DNA of 64,000 nucleotides from Pseudomonadota bacterium (GTDB lineage Bacteria; Pseudomonadota; Alphaproteobacteria; Azospirillales; Azospirillaceae): contig JAFAFA010000010.1 of the NCBI GenBank assembly GCA_023423695.1, positions 39,322 through 103,321 of the forward strand, given 5' to 3'. Both the position numbers and the translations under genes were made by a program. The notes below the pieces were generated by a model. That model did not search any database. It saw only the letters and a program-made list of their open reading frames with translations, and was not told the origin of the DNA. Every line of letters begins with the position of its first letter. The stretch's first letter is position 1. Below are positions 56,923 through 64,000 of the stretch, piece by piece.

Positions 56923-57257
56923 GAGGTCCCTTCCTCCCGTTCGTTCAGGTCCAGCACAAGGCTGTCCAGTTGGTCGAGCCGCTTGGTCCAGAGCGTCCGC
57001 TGGGCTTCAAGCCAGCTTTCCGCCGCCGCCAGCGCCTCGGGTTTCAGCGTGCAGGTTCGCACCCGACCGACCTTCCGCGTTTCGACGAGCCCGCTGTCCT
57101 CCAGCATCTTCAGATGCTGAAGAAAGCTCGGCAGAGCCATCTCGAAAGGTTTCGCAAGATCGCTGACCGACGCCGGACCGCGTCCAAGCGCCTGAATAAC
57201 CGCCCTGCGCGTGGGATCCGCCAGGGCACGAAAAGTCATGTCGAGTGCCGCATCCAT
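56919..57257 (-). CDS. ArsR-family repressor of the SRPBCC pair
   Basis: A 112-residue winged-helix repressor. FRALADPTRRAVIQALGRGPASVSDLAKPFEMALPSFLQHLKMLEDSGLVETRKVGRVRTCTL is the whole HTH and wing. No Cys pair typical of metal sensors is seen. A palindrome lies 27 bp upstream. It is the first gene of a two-gene unit with the SRPBCC gene. Confidence 0.92.
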   Translation of the reverse strand: MDAALDMTFRALADPTRRAVIQALGRGPASVSDLAKPFEMALPSFLQHLKMLEDSGLVETRKVGRVRTCTLKPEALAAAESWLEAQRTLWTKRLDQLDSLVLDLNEREEGTS

Positions 57258-57283
57258 GACGGCACCCTACCGGCAGCAGATAC

Positions 57284-57299
57284 TTAGGTCAATGCCTAA
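57284..57299. promoter_or_regulatory. ArsR operator, 5-6-5 palindrome
   Basis: TTAGG-TCAATG-CCTAA, upstream of the ArsR/SRPBCC unit and 9 bp beyond the SMR stop. The position fits autoregulation. Confidence 0.7.
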
Positions 57300-57308
57300 C
57301 TATCATGA

Positions 57309-57632
57309 TCAGGCCGCCCCGTTCGCCACATGCAGGCTGATCACCCCGGCGACGATCAGCGCGATACCCACCACTTTCATCACCGTCAGCGATTCCCCGA
57401 ACACGAACACGCCGATGGCGGCGATGGCCGCGGTGCCCGCCGCCGACCAGATGGCGTAGGCGATGCCGACCTCGATGCTGCGCAGCGCCTTGGCCAGCAG
57501 CACGAAGGCGACGCCATAGCACAGCACCACCACCGCCGCGGGGGCGAGCCGTGTCATGCCGTCCGACATCTTCATCGCGGAGGTGCCGACGATCTCGAAC
57601 AGGATCGCCACCGCCAGATACAGCCAACTCAT
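57309..57632 (-). CDS. Small multidrug resistance (SMR) family exporter
   Basis: A 107-residue four-helix proton-coupled exporter. Glu13 in LYLAVAILFEIVGTSAMK is the conserved charge of EmrE. GIAYAIWSAAGTAAIAAIGVFVFGE matches the helix-3 signature of the QacC/EmrE group; FGESLTVMKVVGIALIVAGV is helix 4. Single gene; the partner of a heterodimer is not seen. Start at ATG 57632. Confidence 0.92.
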   Translation of the reverse strand: MSWLYLAVAILFEIVGTSAMKMSDGMTRLAPAAVVVLCYGVAFVLLAKALRSIEVGIAYAIWSAAGTAAIAAIGVFVFGESLTVMKVVGIALIVAGVISLHVANGAA

Positions 57633-57813
57633 CGCCTCGACACCCCGCCCATCGCGCAAAGCCGATCCCGCAAGCGGCGCAGGATGGACCGCGAGCAAGC
57701 ATGCTGCAAGAGCCCCACGCCAGACACCCACGGTTGACGCCACGCCCGGCCGGCCCTAGGGTCTTTGCCCTCATTCCTTGACTTTATCTATCTGGTTTCG
57801 AAAGGGTCCGACG

Positions 57814-59382
57814 ATGACCGGCGAACGGGATCTGGCGTTGCAGGCGAAGGCATGGCCGTTCGAGGAGGCGCGCAAACTGGTCGCGCGCTTCGCGAAAGCG
57901 CCGCCCGCCAAAGGCTATGTCCTGTTCGAGACCGGCTATGGCCCGTCGGGCCTGCCGCATCTCGGCACCTTCGGCGAGGTGGCGCGCACCAGCATGGTGC
58001 GCCACGCCTTCCAGACCATGAGCGACATTCCGACCAAGCTGTTCTGCTTCTCGGACGACATGGACGGACTGCGCAAGGTCCCCGACAACATCCCCAACAA
58101 GGAGATGGTGGCGGCCAACCTGGGCAAGCCGCTGACCCAGGTGCCCGATCCCTTCGGCACCCATGACAGCTTCGGCGCCCACAACAACGCCCGGCTGCGC
58201 GCCTTCCTCGACAGCTTCGGCTTCGAGTACGAGTTCCAGTCCTCCACCGACTGGTACAAGTCCGGCCGCTTCGACGAGGCGCTGCTCGGCATCCTGCGCC
58301 ATTACGACGAGGTGATGGCGGTGATGCTGCCCACCCTCGGTGCCGAGCGTCAGGCGACTTACAGCCCCTTCCTGCCGGTCTCCCCCTCCACCGGCCGGGT
58401 CCTTCAGGTGCCGATGCTGGAGCGCAACGTCGATGCCGGCACCATCGTCTTCCAGGACGAGGACGGCAAGAAGGTCGAACTCCCCGTCACCGGCGGCCAT
58501 GTGAAGCTGCAGTGGAAGCCCGACTGGGGCATGCGCTGGTTCGGCCTGGGCGTCGATTACGAGATGTACGGCAAGGATCTGATCCCGTCGGCCGAGCTGG
58601 CCGGCAAGATCTGCAAGATCCTCGGCGGCACCCCGCCGGAAGGCTTCAATTACGAGCTGTTCCTCGACGACAAGGGCCAGAAGATCTCCAAGTCGAAGGG
58701 CAACGGCCTGACGATGGAGGAATGGCTGGCCTACGCGCCGCAGGAAAGCCTCGCCCTCTACATGTTCCAGAAGCCGAAGTCGGCCAAGCGACTCTACTTC
58801 GACGTCATCCCGCGCGCCGTCGACGAATACCTGACCTTCGTCGACAAGGTGCATGGCGAGGAGCCGGCGAAGAAGCTGGAGAACCCGGCCTGGCACATCC
58901 ACAACGGCAAGCCGCCGGCGGTGCGGTCCGACGTGTCGTTCAACCTGCTGCTCAATCTGGCGGGTGCGGCGAATGCCGAGACCAAGGACACCATGTGGGG
59001 CTTCATCCGCCGCTACGCGCCGGACGCCACCCCGGAGAACAGCCCTTTCCTGGACAGCATGGTCGGCTACGCCGTGCGCTACTACCAGGATCAGGTGAAG
59101 CCGACCAAGCGGTTCCGTGCGCCCACCGACGCCGAGCGCGCCGCCCTGCAGGATCTGCTGGGCAAGCTCGACACCCTGCCGGCCGACGCCCGCGCCGACA
59201 CCATCCAGAACGAGGTGTTCGAGGTGGGCAAGACCCATGGCTTCACCGAACTGCGGGCGTGGTTCCAGGCGTTGTACGAGGTGCTGCTGGGCCAGACCAC
59301 CGGTCCGCGCATGGGCTCCTTCATCCAGCTCTACGGCATCGACGAAACCAAGGCGCTGATCCGCGAGAAGCTGGCGGCCTGA
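57814..59382 (+). CDS. lysS: Lysyl-tRNA synthetase, class I
   Basis: A 522-residue class I enzyme, the form of archaea and alphaproteobacteria, unrelated in fold to class II LysS. GPSGLPHLGTFGEVAR is the HIGH-type motif and KISKSKGNGLTMEEW the KMSKS motif. WKPDWGMRWFGLGVDYEMYGKDLIPS is a diagnostic block. ATG 57814 (MTGERDLALQAKAWPF) is chosen over a TTG at 57778. A terminator follows. Confidence 0.96.
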   Translation: MTGERDLALQAKAWPFEEARKLVARFAKAPPAKGYVLFETGYGPSGLPHLGTFGEVARTSMVRHAFQTMSDIPTKLFCFSDDMDGLRKVPDNIPNKEMVAANLGKPLTQVPDPFGTHDSFGAHNNARLRAFLDSFGFEYEFQSSTDWYKSGRFDEALLGILRHYDEVMAVMLPTLGAERQATYSPFLPVSPSTGRVLQVPMLERNVDAGTIVFQDEDGKKVELPVTGGHVKLQWKPDWGMRWFGLGVDYEMYGKDLIPSAELAGKICKILGGTPPEGFNYELFLDDKGQKISKSKGNGLTMEEWLAYAPQESLALYMFQKPKSAKRLYFDVIPRAVDEYLTFVDKVHGEEPAKKLENPAWHIHNGKPPAVRSDVSFNLLLNLAGAANAETKDTMWGFIRRYAPDATPENSPFLDSMVGYAVRYYQDQVKPTKRFRAPTDAERAALQDLLGKLDTLPADARADTIQNEVFEVGKTHGFTELRAWFQALYEVLLGQTTGPRMGSFIQLYGIDETKALIREKLAA

Positions 59383-59404
59383 GTCCGTCCTTTCCATTCG
59401 GATG

Positions 59405-59438
59405 AAAAAGGGGGCGTCGAAAGGCGTCCCCTTTTTCG
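59405..59438 (+). terminator. Intrinsic terminator of lysS
   Basis: AAAAAGGGGGCG (59405-59416) pairs with CGTCCCCTTTTT (59425-59436) with one wobble; loop TCGAAAGG. The T-run is part of the stem, as is common. Confidence 0.8.
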
Positions 59439-59473
59439 TTTGCAAACCATTGCGAACGCGATCGTTTTCGCAA

Positions 59474-59485
59474 GCAAACGTTTGC
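59474..59485. promoter_or_regulatory. LacI-family-like palindrome
   Basis: GCAAACGTTTGC is perfectly symmetric and is the core of PurR/LacI-type operators. Two more palindromes lie just before it: GTTTGCAAAC (59438-59447) and TTGCGAA-N10-TTCGCAA (59450-59473). No LacI-family gene is in the window. Confidence 0.4.
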
Positions 59486-59499
59486 CTGACCCACGAACC

Positions 59500-59725
59500 C
59501 TATTTTGCTCAGACAATATGCAGAAAGCTGCCTTTCCGCCCATTTCCTGTGCGGAGCAAACCTTATTCCATACCGCGCTATGCGGGTATCGCACCGCACC
59601 AATTCGAAATCCGTGGTACCGCTAACACGGCCGTGGCCGTACACTCCGTCCCGTTACTGCATTTTGCAGTGCGTTTCCTCCCTAGACTAAAGGCCGCGCC
59701 CGCATGGGCTGCGGCCCTTTTTTTT
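59500..59725 (+). ncRNA. Candidate small RNA region ending at an orphan terminator
   Basis: The 440-bp gap between lysS and the DUF2336 gene is clearly lower in G+C than its surroundings and has no credible ORF. It ends in an orphan intrinsic terminator (stem GGCCGCGCCC/GGGCTGCGGCC at 59692-59716, one bulge, then eight T at 59718-59725) that serves no visible gene, since lysS has its own terminator 250 bp earlier. A start near 59500-59520 is guessed; no family recognised. Confidence 0.4.
59692..59725 (+). terminator. Orphan intrinsic terminator
   Basis: A GC stem of ten to eleven pairs (59692-59701 with 59706-59716, one bulged A/T position) and loop GCAT, followed by C and eight T. No annotated gene ends near it on this strand. 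Confidence 0.8.
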
Positions 59726-59786
59726 GCCGTTCCGCAAACGCCCGTCTCCCGGCGCGCAGGAAGTCACGGGCTCGGCCGTAGCCGTA

Positions 59787-59803
59787 TTAGGGACCCGTTA
59801 ACC
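59787..59803. promoter_or_regulatory. CtrA-like box before the DUF2336 gene
   Basis: TTAG-N7-TTAACC (TTAGGGACCCGTTAACC) matches the CtrA full site TTAA-N7-TTAA with one mismatch. It lies about 20 bp before the GTG start. CtrA-type sites in Rhodospirillales are linked to motility. Confidence 0.35.
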
Positions 59804-59822
59804 AGGGCGGCGCTTCGATAGC

Positions 59823-61103
59823 GTGGATGCTCCCACCACCGCCCTTGCCTCCCCTGAGCGGCGGCCCAACCCGAAGGTCTCCGGTCCGGTGACAGCCCGG
59901 CGCTCCCCATCCCGCCCCGCCCCCGATCTCCCGCCGGAGACGGATGGCGGAGTCGCGCCCGAACTGATGGACTACCTGTTCGCCGATTCGCCGGAAACCG
60001 CACCGCCACCCGCCCCTATACAGCCCAGCCGCAGCGTCGCCCGCCAGGTCGGCGACGTGCTGGTCGAATCGCGGCTGGCGGGCATGGGGGATGCCGACGT
60101 CCGTTCCACGCTGGCGCGCAAGCTTTGCCGCCTGTTGCCCGACCTGCCGCCGGGCGGGGCCGACACCGTCAGCACCGTCGCCTTGCGGGCGCTGGAACAG
60201 CTGGCCCGCGACCACATCGTCCGCGTGCGCGAGGCGCTGGCGACCGCGATCAAGGACATCGCCTGCGCGCCCCCGTCGGTGGTGGCGACGCTGGCGCGCG
60301 ACGTCGAGCAATCGGTGGCCGAACCGGTTCTGCGCTGCTGCGCCGCGCTCGGCGACGATGAGCTGCTGGACATCGTCGCCGCGGCGCCCGCCGGCTGGGC
60401 GCTGTCGGCCATCGCACGGCGCCACAGCATCGGCGCCGCCCTGTCCGACGCCATCGCCGGCAGCGGCCATGCCGAGGCCACCGGCATCCTGCTGGACAAC
60501 AGCGGCGCGGTGATCGCCGAACCGACGCTGGAAGCACTGGTGGAGCAGTCCGCCCACCATCCCGACTGGCGGGAGAAGCTGGCCCGCCGCCCCGCCCTGC
60601 CCCGTCGGCTGGCGCTGCGGCTGGCGGATTTCGTCGATCTGGCGGTGGTGGAGCATCTGCGCCGCCGTTCGGATTTCGACGACGCCACGGTGGCGGAGAT
60701 CGCCGCCGCCACCCGCCGCCGCATCGACTGGGCCGAAGCCCCGGAAGCCTCCGAGTCGCCGGAACGCCGCGCCGTCCGCCTGCACCGGCTGGGCAAGCTG
60801 GACGAGAGCGCTCTGGGCGATGCGATGTCGTGGAACGAGGCCGGATTCGTTCGGGCGGCGCTGACGCTCCGCGCCCGCGTGGCGCCGGAGGTCGTGGAAC
60901 TGATCCTGGACTCCCACGATCCGCAGGCGGTGACGGCCCTGGTCTGGCGTGCCGGCCTGTCGATGCGCTGCGCCATGCAGATCCAGGCCCGCGCAGCCGG
61001 CATCCATCCGCGCGCCATGCTGAACGCCCGGCAGGGCAGCGGCTTCCCGCTGTCCCCCGCCGAGATGGCCCGGCACCTGGAACGCTATGGGGTCGGGCCG
61101 TAG
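59823..61103 (+). CDS. DUF2336 domain protein
   Basis: A 426-residue cytoplasmic protein of the DUF2336 family, made of HEAT-like helical pairs (for example RALEQLARDHIVRVREALATAIK, LARDVEQSVAEPVLRCCAALGDDELLDIV). Residues 1-60 are Pro-rich and disordered. The family is spread in alphaproteobacteria with unknown role. Start is GTG 59823 with a weak ribosome site. Residues 240-280 contain DWREKLARRPALPRRLALRLADFV, the most conserved block. It is monocistronic. Confidence 0.85.
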   Translation: MDAPTTALASPERRPNPKVSGPVTARRSPSRPAPDLPPETDGGVAPELMDYLFADSPETAPPPAPIQPSRSVARQVGDVLVESRLAGMGDADVRSTLARKLCRLLPDLPPGGADTVSTVALRALEQLARDHIVRVREALATAIKDIACAPPSVVATLARDVEQSVAEPVLRCCAALGDDELLDIVAAAPAGWALSAIARRHSIGAALSDAIAGSGHAEATGILLDNSGAVIAEPTLEALVEQSAHHPDWREKLARRPALPRRLALRLADFVDLAVVEHLRRRSDFDDATVAEIAAATRRRIDWAEAPEASESPERRAVRLHRLGKLDESALGDAMSWNEAGFVRAALTLRARVAPEVVELILDSHDPQAVTALVWRAGLSMRCAMQIQARAAGIHPRAMLNARQGSGFPLSPAEMARHLERYGVGP

Positions 61104-61137
61104 GGGCTCGGCAAGGACCCGGGTGTCTGGCGCTTAC

Positions 61138-61162
61138 GCCCTCTCCCGGGACGGGAGAGGGC
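61138..61162. terminator. Perfect hairpin between convergent genes
   Basis: GCCCTCTCCCG (61138-61148) and CGGGAGAGGGC (61152-61162) form an 11-bp perfect stem with loop GGA, between the DUF2336 gene and a minus-strand gene ending at 61189. It lacks a T-run. Its sequence resembles the inner arm of the palindromic repeat family, so it may be a remnant. Confidence 0.5.
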
Positions 61163-61188
61163 ATCATCTGCAAAAGCTCCCCCAAACC

Positions 61189-61674
61189 TTACTGCACGCC
61201 ACCGCGCGGCATCGGCTGGCGCGGCGTGGCGCGGCCGGTGTGCGGCACCGGGGTGTCGGGCGAGACCTCCTTGTAATAGGGGCCGCGGTCGGTCGGTCCT
61301 TCCATCGCCTCGGCCGGGGTGACGATCTGCTCGCCGGTGCCGGCGTCGAAGGCGATCAGCGCCTGCTGGCGCACCTTCAGGCAGGCTTCGCGCTTGGCGG
61401 CCAGTTCCGGCGACTGCGTCCCGTCCAGCGCCACCAGCGGCAGCACCCAGCTCGACCGCTGGTCGGAGGGGATGGAGGTGTAGACGTAGTTGGTCAGCGG
61501 CTGACAATAGGCGACGCTGGGCTCCGCCACCGCGTCGGTGATCGGGGCGGCGGCGATGGCGGCGCCGTAATCGCCGACCGTCTGGGCCTGGACAGGTGAA
61601 GCACCGGCAATGCCGGCAGCCAGCGCCAGCGACATGGTCAGACCGGGAATGAAACGGGCCACGAGCTTGGCCAT
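61189..61674 (-). CDS. Secreted protein of unknown function
   Basis: A 161-residue exported protein with a signal peptide (FIPGLTMSLALAAGIAGASPVQA). The mature part has two Cys (AYCQPLTN and REACLKVRQQ) that could form a disulfide, and a C-terminal Pro/Gly-rich tail (PDTPVPHTGRATPRQPMPRGG). No domain recognised. GGAGAGCGCTT precedes the ATG at 61674. Divergent from mdh across 270 bp; no other gene is visible in that gap. Confidence 0.75.
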   Translation of the reverse strand: MAKLVARFIPGLTMSLALAAGIAGASPVQAQTVGDYGAAIAAAPITDAVAEPSVAYCQPLTNYVYTSIPSDQRSSWVLPLVALDGTQSPELAAKREACLKVRQQALIAFDAGTGEQIVTPAEAMEGPTDRGPYYKEVSPDTPVPHTGRATPRQPMPRGGVQ

Positions 61675-61944
61675 AAGCGCTCTCCTTCGACCATATTCGA
61701 ACAAGGTAAGGACCGGACGCGAACCATACGTATAAAGCCGAACGCTCCGGCCGTTGGAAAGGATCATCGGGGGTGCGACGCAAAGCTGCAATGCCTCGCT
61801 TGCGGTGATGCTTGCCCTCCGCGACAAAACGCGCTACCTACGCTTCCGAAATCTCGGGGCGCTGGATCCCTAAGACGTTAGAATGACCAACGGTTCTAGT
61901 CTCCCGCTGAATGGGGGACGCTCAAACGTTTTAGGGAACGCTCC

Positions 61945-62913
61945 ATGGCTCGCAAGAAGATTGCGCTCGTCGGTGCCGGCCAGATTGGCGGCACGCTGGC
62001 TCTGCTCGCTGCTCAGAAGGAACTGGGCGACGTCGTCCTGTTCGACATCGCCGAAGGCATGCCGGCCGGCAAGGCGCTGGATCTCGCCGAAACCTCCCCG
62101 GTCGAGGGCTTCAACGCCAGCCTGACCGGCGGCAACGACTACTCGATCATCGAGGGTGCCGACGTCGTGATCGTCACCGCCGGCATCCCGCGCAAGCCGG
62201 GCATGAGCCGCGACGACCTGATCGGCATCAACAGCGGCGTCTGCAAGACGGTCGGCGAGGCCATCGGCAAGTACGCCCCGAACGCCTTCGTCATCGTCAT
62301 CACCAACCCGCTCGACGTGATGGTGTGGGTGCTGCAGCAGGCGTCCGGCCTGCCGCCGGAGCGCGTGGTCGGCATGGCCGGCGTGCTCGACTCGGCCCGC
62401 TTCCGCTACTTCCTGGCCGAAGAGTTCAACGTCTCGGTCGAGGACGTCACCGCCTTCGTGCTGGGCGGCCATGGCGACACGATGGTCCCGCTGGTGCGCT
62501 ACTCCACCGTCGCCGGCATCCCGCTGCCCGATCTGGTCAAGATGGGCTGGACCACGCAGGAGAAGCTGGACGCCATCGTTCAGCGCACCCGTGACGGCGG
62601 CGCCGAGATCGTCAAGCTGCTGAAGACCGGCTCGGCCTTCTACGCCCCGGCCGCGTCCGCCATCCAGATGGCCGAGTCCTACCTGAAGGACCAGAAGCGC
62701 GTTCTGCCGGTCGCCGCCCACCTGAGCGGCCAGTACGGCCAGGACGACCTCTACGTCGGCGTCCCGACGATCATCGGCGCCGGCGGCGTCGAGAAGATCA
62801 TCGAGATCGAGCTGAACGACGAAGAGAAGGCGATGTTCCAGAACTCCGTCGACGCGGTGAAGACGCTGGTCGACGTCGTGAAGAAGCTGGACGCCGAGAA
62901 GGCCGCTTCCTAA
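61945..62913 (+). CDS. mdh: Malate dehydrogenase (LDH-like)
   Basis: A 322-residue NAD-dependent enzyme of the TCA cycle. VGAGQIGGTLALLAA is the Rossmann loop, ITNPLDVMVWVLQQASGLPPERVVGMAGVLDSARFR the substrate-side block with catalytic Asp and Arg, and LGGHGDTMVPLVRYSTVAGIP carries the proton-relay His. It is the [LDH-like] type found in alphaproteobacteria. Precedes sucC, as is usual in the group. Confidence 0.97.
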   Translation: MARKKIALVGAGQIGGTLALLAAQKELGDVVLFDIAEGMPAGKALDLAETSPVEGFNASLTGGNDYSIIEGADVVIVTAGIPRKPGMSRDDLIGINSGVCKTVGEAIGKYAPNAFVIVITNPLDVMVWVLQQASGLPPERVVGMAGVLDSARFRYFLAEEFNVSVEDVTAFVLGGHGDTMVPLVRYSTVAGIPLPDLVKMGWTTQEKLDAIVQRTRDGGAEIVKLLKTGSAFYAPAASAIQMAESYLKDQKRVLPVAAHLSGQYGQDDLYVGVPTIIGAGGVEKIIEIELNDEEKAMFQNSVDAVKTLVDVVKKLDAEKAAS

Positions 62914-62938
62914 AGAGCGGACTGCGCGGTCTCCGGAG

Positions 62939-62970
62939 CCGTCCCGACCCCATAGTCCGGGTCGGGACGG
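62939..62970 (+). terminator. Perfect 12-bp hairpin between mdh and sucC
   Basis: CCGTCCCGACCC (62939-62950) and GGGTCGGGACGG (62959-62970), loop CATAGTCC. No T-run follows, so it is more likely to protect the mdh message or attenuate than to terminate fully. Confidence 0.5.
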
Positions 62971-63045
62971 CGCCGGTGGTGCGCCCGTCTTGTCCTTCAG
63001 TCGACCCGTTCTCGTCAGCCGAACCAAAAAACAGATGGACGCCCG

Positions 63046-64000
63046 ATGAACATCCATGAGTACCAGGCGAAAAGCCTGCTGAAGAAGTACGGCGTCGCGG
63101 TTCCCCGCGGCGGCGTTGCCTACACCCCGCAGGAGGCCGAGACGGTCGCCCGTGAACTCGGCGGTCCGGTCTGGGTCGTGAAGTCCCAGATCCACGCCGG
63201 TGGCCGCGGCGCCGGGCGCTTCAAGGACAACCCCGAGGGCAAGGGCGGCGTCCGCGTCGTCAAGTCGATCGAGGAAGTCGGCAAGAACGCCGCCGAGATG
63301 CTGAACCATGTCCTCGTGACGAAGCAGACCGGCGCGGAAGGCCGCGAGGTGAAGCGCCTCTATATCGAGGAAGGCGCCGACATCAAGCGCGAGCTGTACC
63401 TCGGCATGCTGATCGACCGCGCCACCGGCCGCGTGACGATCATGGCCTCGACCGAAGGCGGTATGGAGATCGAAGAGGTCGCCCACAACACGCCGGAGAA
63501 GATCGTCAAGGTCGCCGTCGACCCGGCCACCGGCATCCAGGGCTACCACACCCGCAAGGTCGCCTTCGCGCTGGGCCTGGAAGGCAAGCAGGTAGGCGCC
63601 GCGGCCAAGTTCATCCAGGCCGCCTATCAGGCCTTCGTGGACCTGGACTGCGCCATCGTCGAGATCAACCCGCTGATCGTCACCGGGTCGGGCGACATCC
63701 TGGCGCTCGACGCCAAGATGAACTTCGACGACAACGCGCTGTTCCGCCACAAGGACGTGGAAGAGCTGCGTGACGAGGCCGAGGAAGACCCGGCGGAGAT
63801 CGAGGCGGCCAAGCACAGCCTCAACTACGTCAAGCTCGACGGCAACATCGGCTGCATGGTGAACGGCGCCGGCCTGGCGATGGCCACCATGGACATCATC
63901 AAGCTGTATGGCGGCGAGCCGGCCAACTTCCTCGACGTCGGCGGCGGCGCCACGAAGGAGCGCGTCACCGCGGCCTTCAAGCTGATCCTGTCCGACAGCA
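63046..64000 (+). CDS. sucC: Succinyl-CoA synthetase beta subunit, truncated by window end
   Basis: 318 codons of an approximately 398-residue protein are present. MNIHEYQAKSLLKKYGVAVPRGGVAYTPQEA is the canonical start, VVKSQIHAGGRGAGRFK the ATP-grasp nucleotide loop, and DLDCAIVEINPLIVTGSGDILALDAKMNFDDNALFRH the metal site. The last visible motif is NGAGLAMATMDIIKLYGGEPANFLDVGGGA. No ribosome site is evident besides CAGATGGACG. sucD is expected next. Confidence 0.97.
   Translation, partial: MNIHEYQAKSLLKKYGVAVPRGGVAYTPQEAETVARELGGPVWVVKSQIHAGGRGAGRFKDNPEGKGGVRVVKSIEEVGKNAAEMLNHVLVTKQTGAEGREVKRLYIEEGADIKRELYLGMLIDRATGRVTIMASTEGGMEIEEVAHNTPEKIVKVAVDPATGIQGYHTRKVAFALGLEGKQVGAAAKFIQAAYQAFVDLDCAIVEINPLIVTGSGDILALDAKMNFDDNALFRHKDVEELRDEAEEDPAEIEAAKHSLNYVKLDGNIGCMVNGAGLAMATMDIIKLYGGEPANFLDVGGGATKERVTAAFKLILSDS

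Noticed and set aside
59500..59725. 6S RNA, SRP RNA or tmRNA identity for the candidate RNA
   Set aside because: I could not find the tmRNA tag or tRNA-like ends, the SRP GGAA-type tip, or a convincing 6S closing stem; left unassigned.
59402..59821. A 139-codon plus-strand frame in the lysS/DUF2336 gap
   Set aside because: It runs through two terminators, has no ribosome site and no protein-like pattern; treated as the candidate RNA region instead.

Overview
The window is a GC-rich (roughly two-thirds G+C by eye) chromosomal segment of an alphaproteobacterium, most likely Azospirillum or a close Rhodospirillales relative. The basis is gene content and order plus protein resemblance, not a database search: class I lysyl-tRNA synthetase, an argD-argF-hslO string, hemC-hemD-mitofilin-hemY, a lactate-dehydrogenase-like mdh followed by sucC, and a pspF/pspABC island. 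Nearly all of it is core metabolism. I see no prophage, insertion sequence, CRISPR array, rRNA operon or integrase.

Layout. 1-3.1 kb: end of a Yej-type peptide ABC transporter and the MeaB GTPase. 3.3-4.6 kb: a phasin-like protein and ribosomal protein L28. 4.9-10.6 kb: recX, an ABC-2 permease, argD-argF, hslO and a lipoprotein. 10.7-18.5 kb: kup, a receiver-GGDEF protein, two uncharacterised membrane/coiled-coil proteins and the error-prone polymerase dnaE2. 18.6-21.1 kb: VOC protein with a WYL regulator, a DUF2141 protein and a membrane LytTR regulator. 21.1-28.4 kb: gpsA and tsaD, divergent from hemC-hemD-mitofilin-hemY. 28.5-33.5 kb: surface-polysaccharide genes (parallel beta-helix protein, polymerase-like membrane protein, GT2 glycosyltransferase) and a MAPEG protein. 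33.9-36.9 kb: phage-shock island with a near-consensus sigma-54 promoter facing pspF. 37-41.5 kb: malate synthase, coq7, dsbB, and an ArsR/rhodanese module between two oppositely oriented tRNA-Leu genes. 41.6-49.7 kb: a CinA-like protein, a frameshifted sfsA, map, tRNA-Thr, recQ, mutT, argJ and a parvulin. 50-57.6 kb: secA, mscL, a large SBP-PAS-GGDEF-EAL protein, an ArsR/SRPBCC pair and an SMR exporter. 57.8-64 kb: lysS, a candidate small-RNA region, a DUF2336 protein, a secreted protein, mdh and the start of sucC.

Themes. Arginine synthesis is represented by argD-argF and a distant argJ; haem synthesis by hemC/hemD; the TCA and glyoxylate cycles by aceB, mdh and sucC; envelope stress by psp, dsbB, parvulin, secA and mscL. 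Three putative regulators have clear inverted repeats at the expected place (ArsR at 40.5 kb, ArsR at 57.3 kb, WYL at 18.5 kb).

Most notable non-coding signals: (1) a seven-copy intergenic palindromic repeat of about 100-135 bp that starts TGCCCCC and ends GGGGGCA; (2) a sharply bounded cluster of 17 GTAC words in about 860 bp covering hemD and the leader of the mitofilin gene, whose product starts with a helix-turn-helix-like segment; (3) a 22-bp tandem duplication that breaks sfsA; (4) a 440-bp lower-GC gap with several palindromes and an orphan terminator. All functional readings of these are inference.
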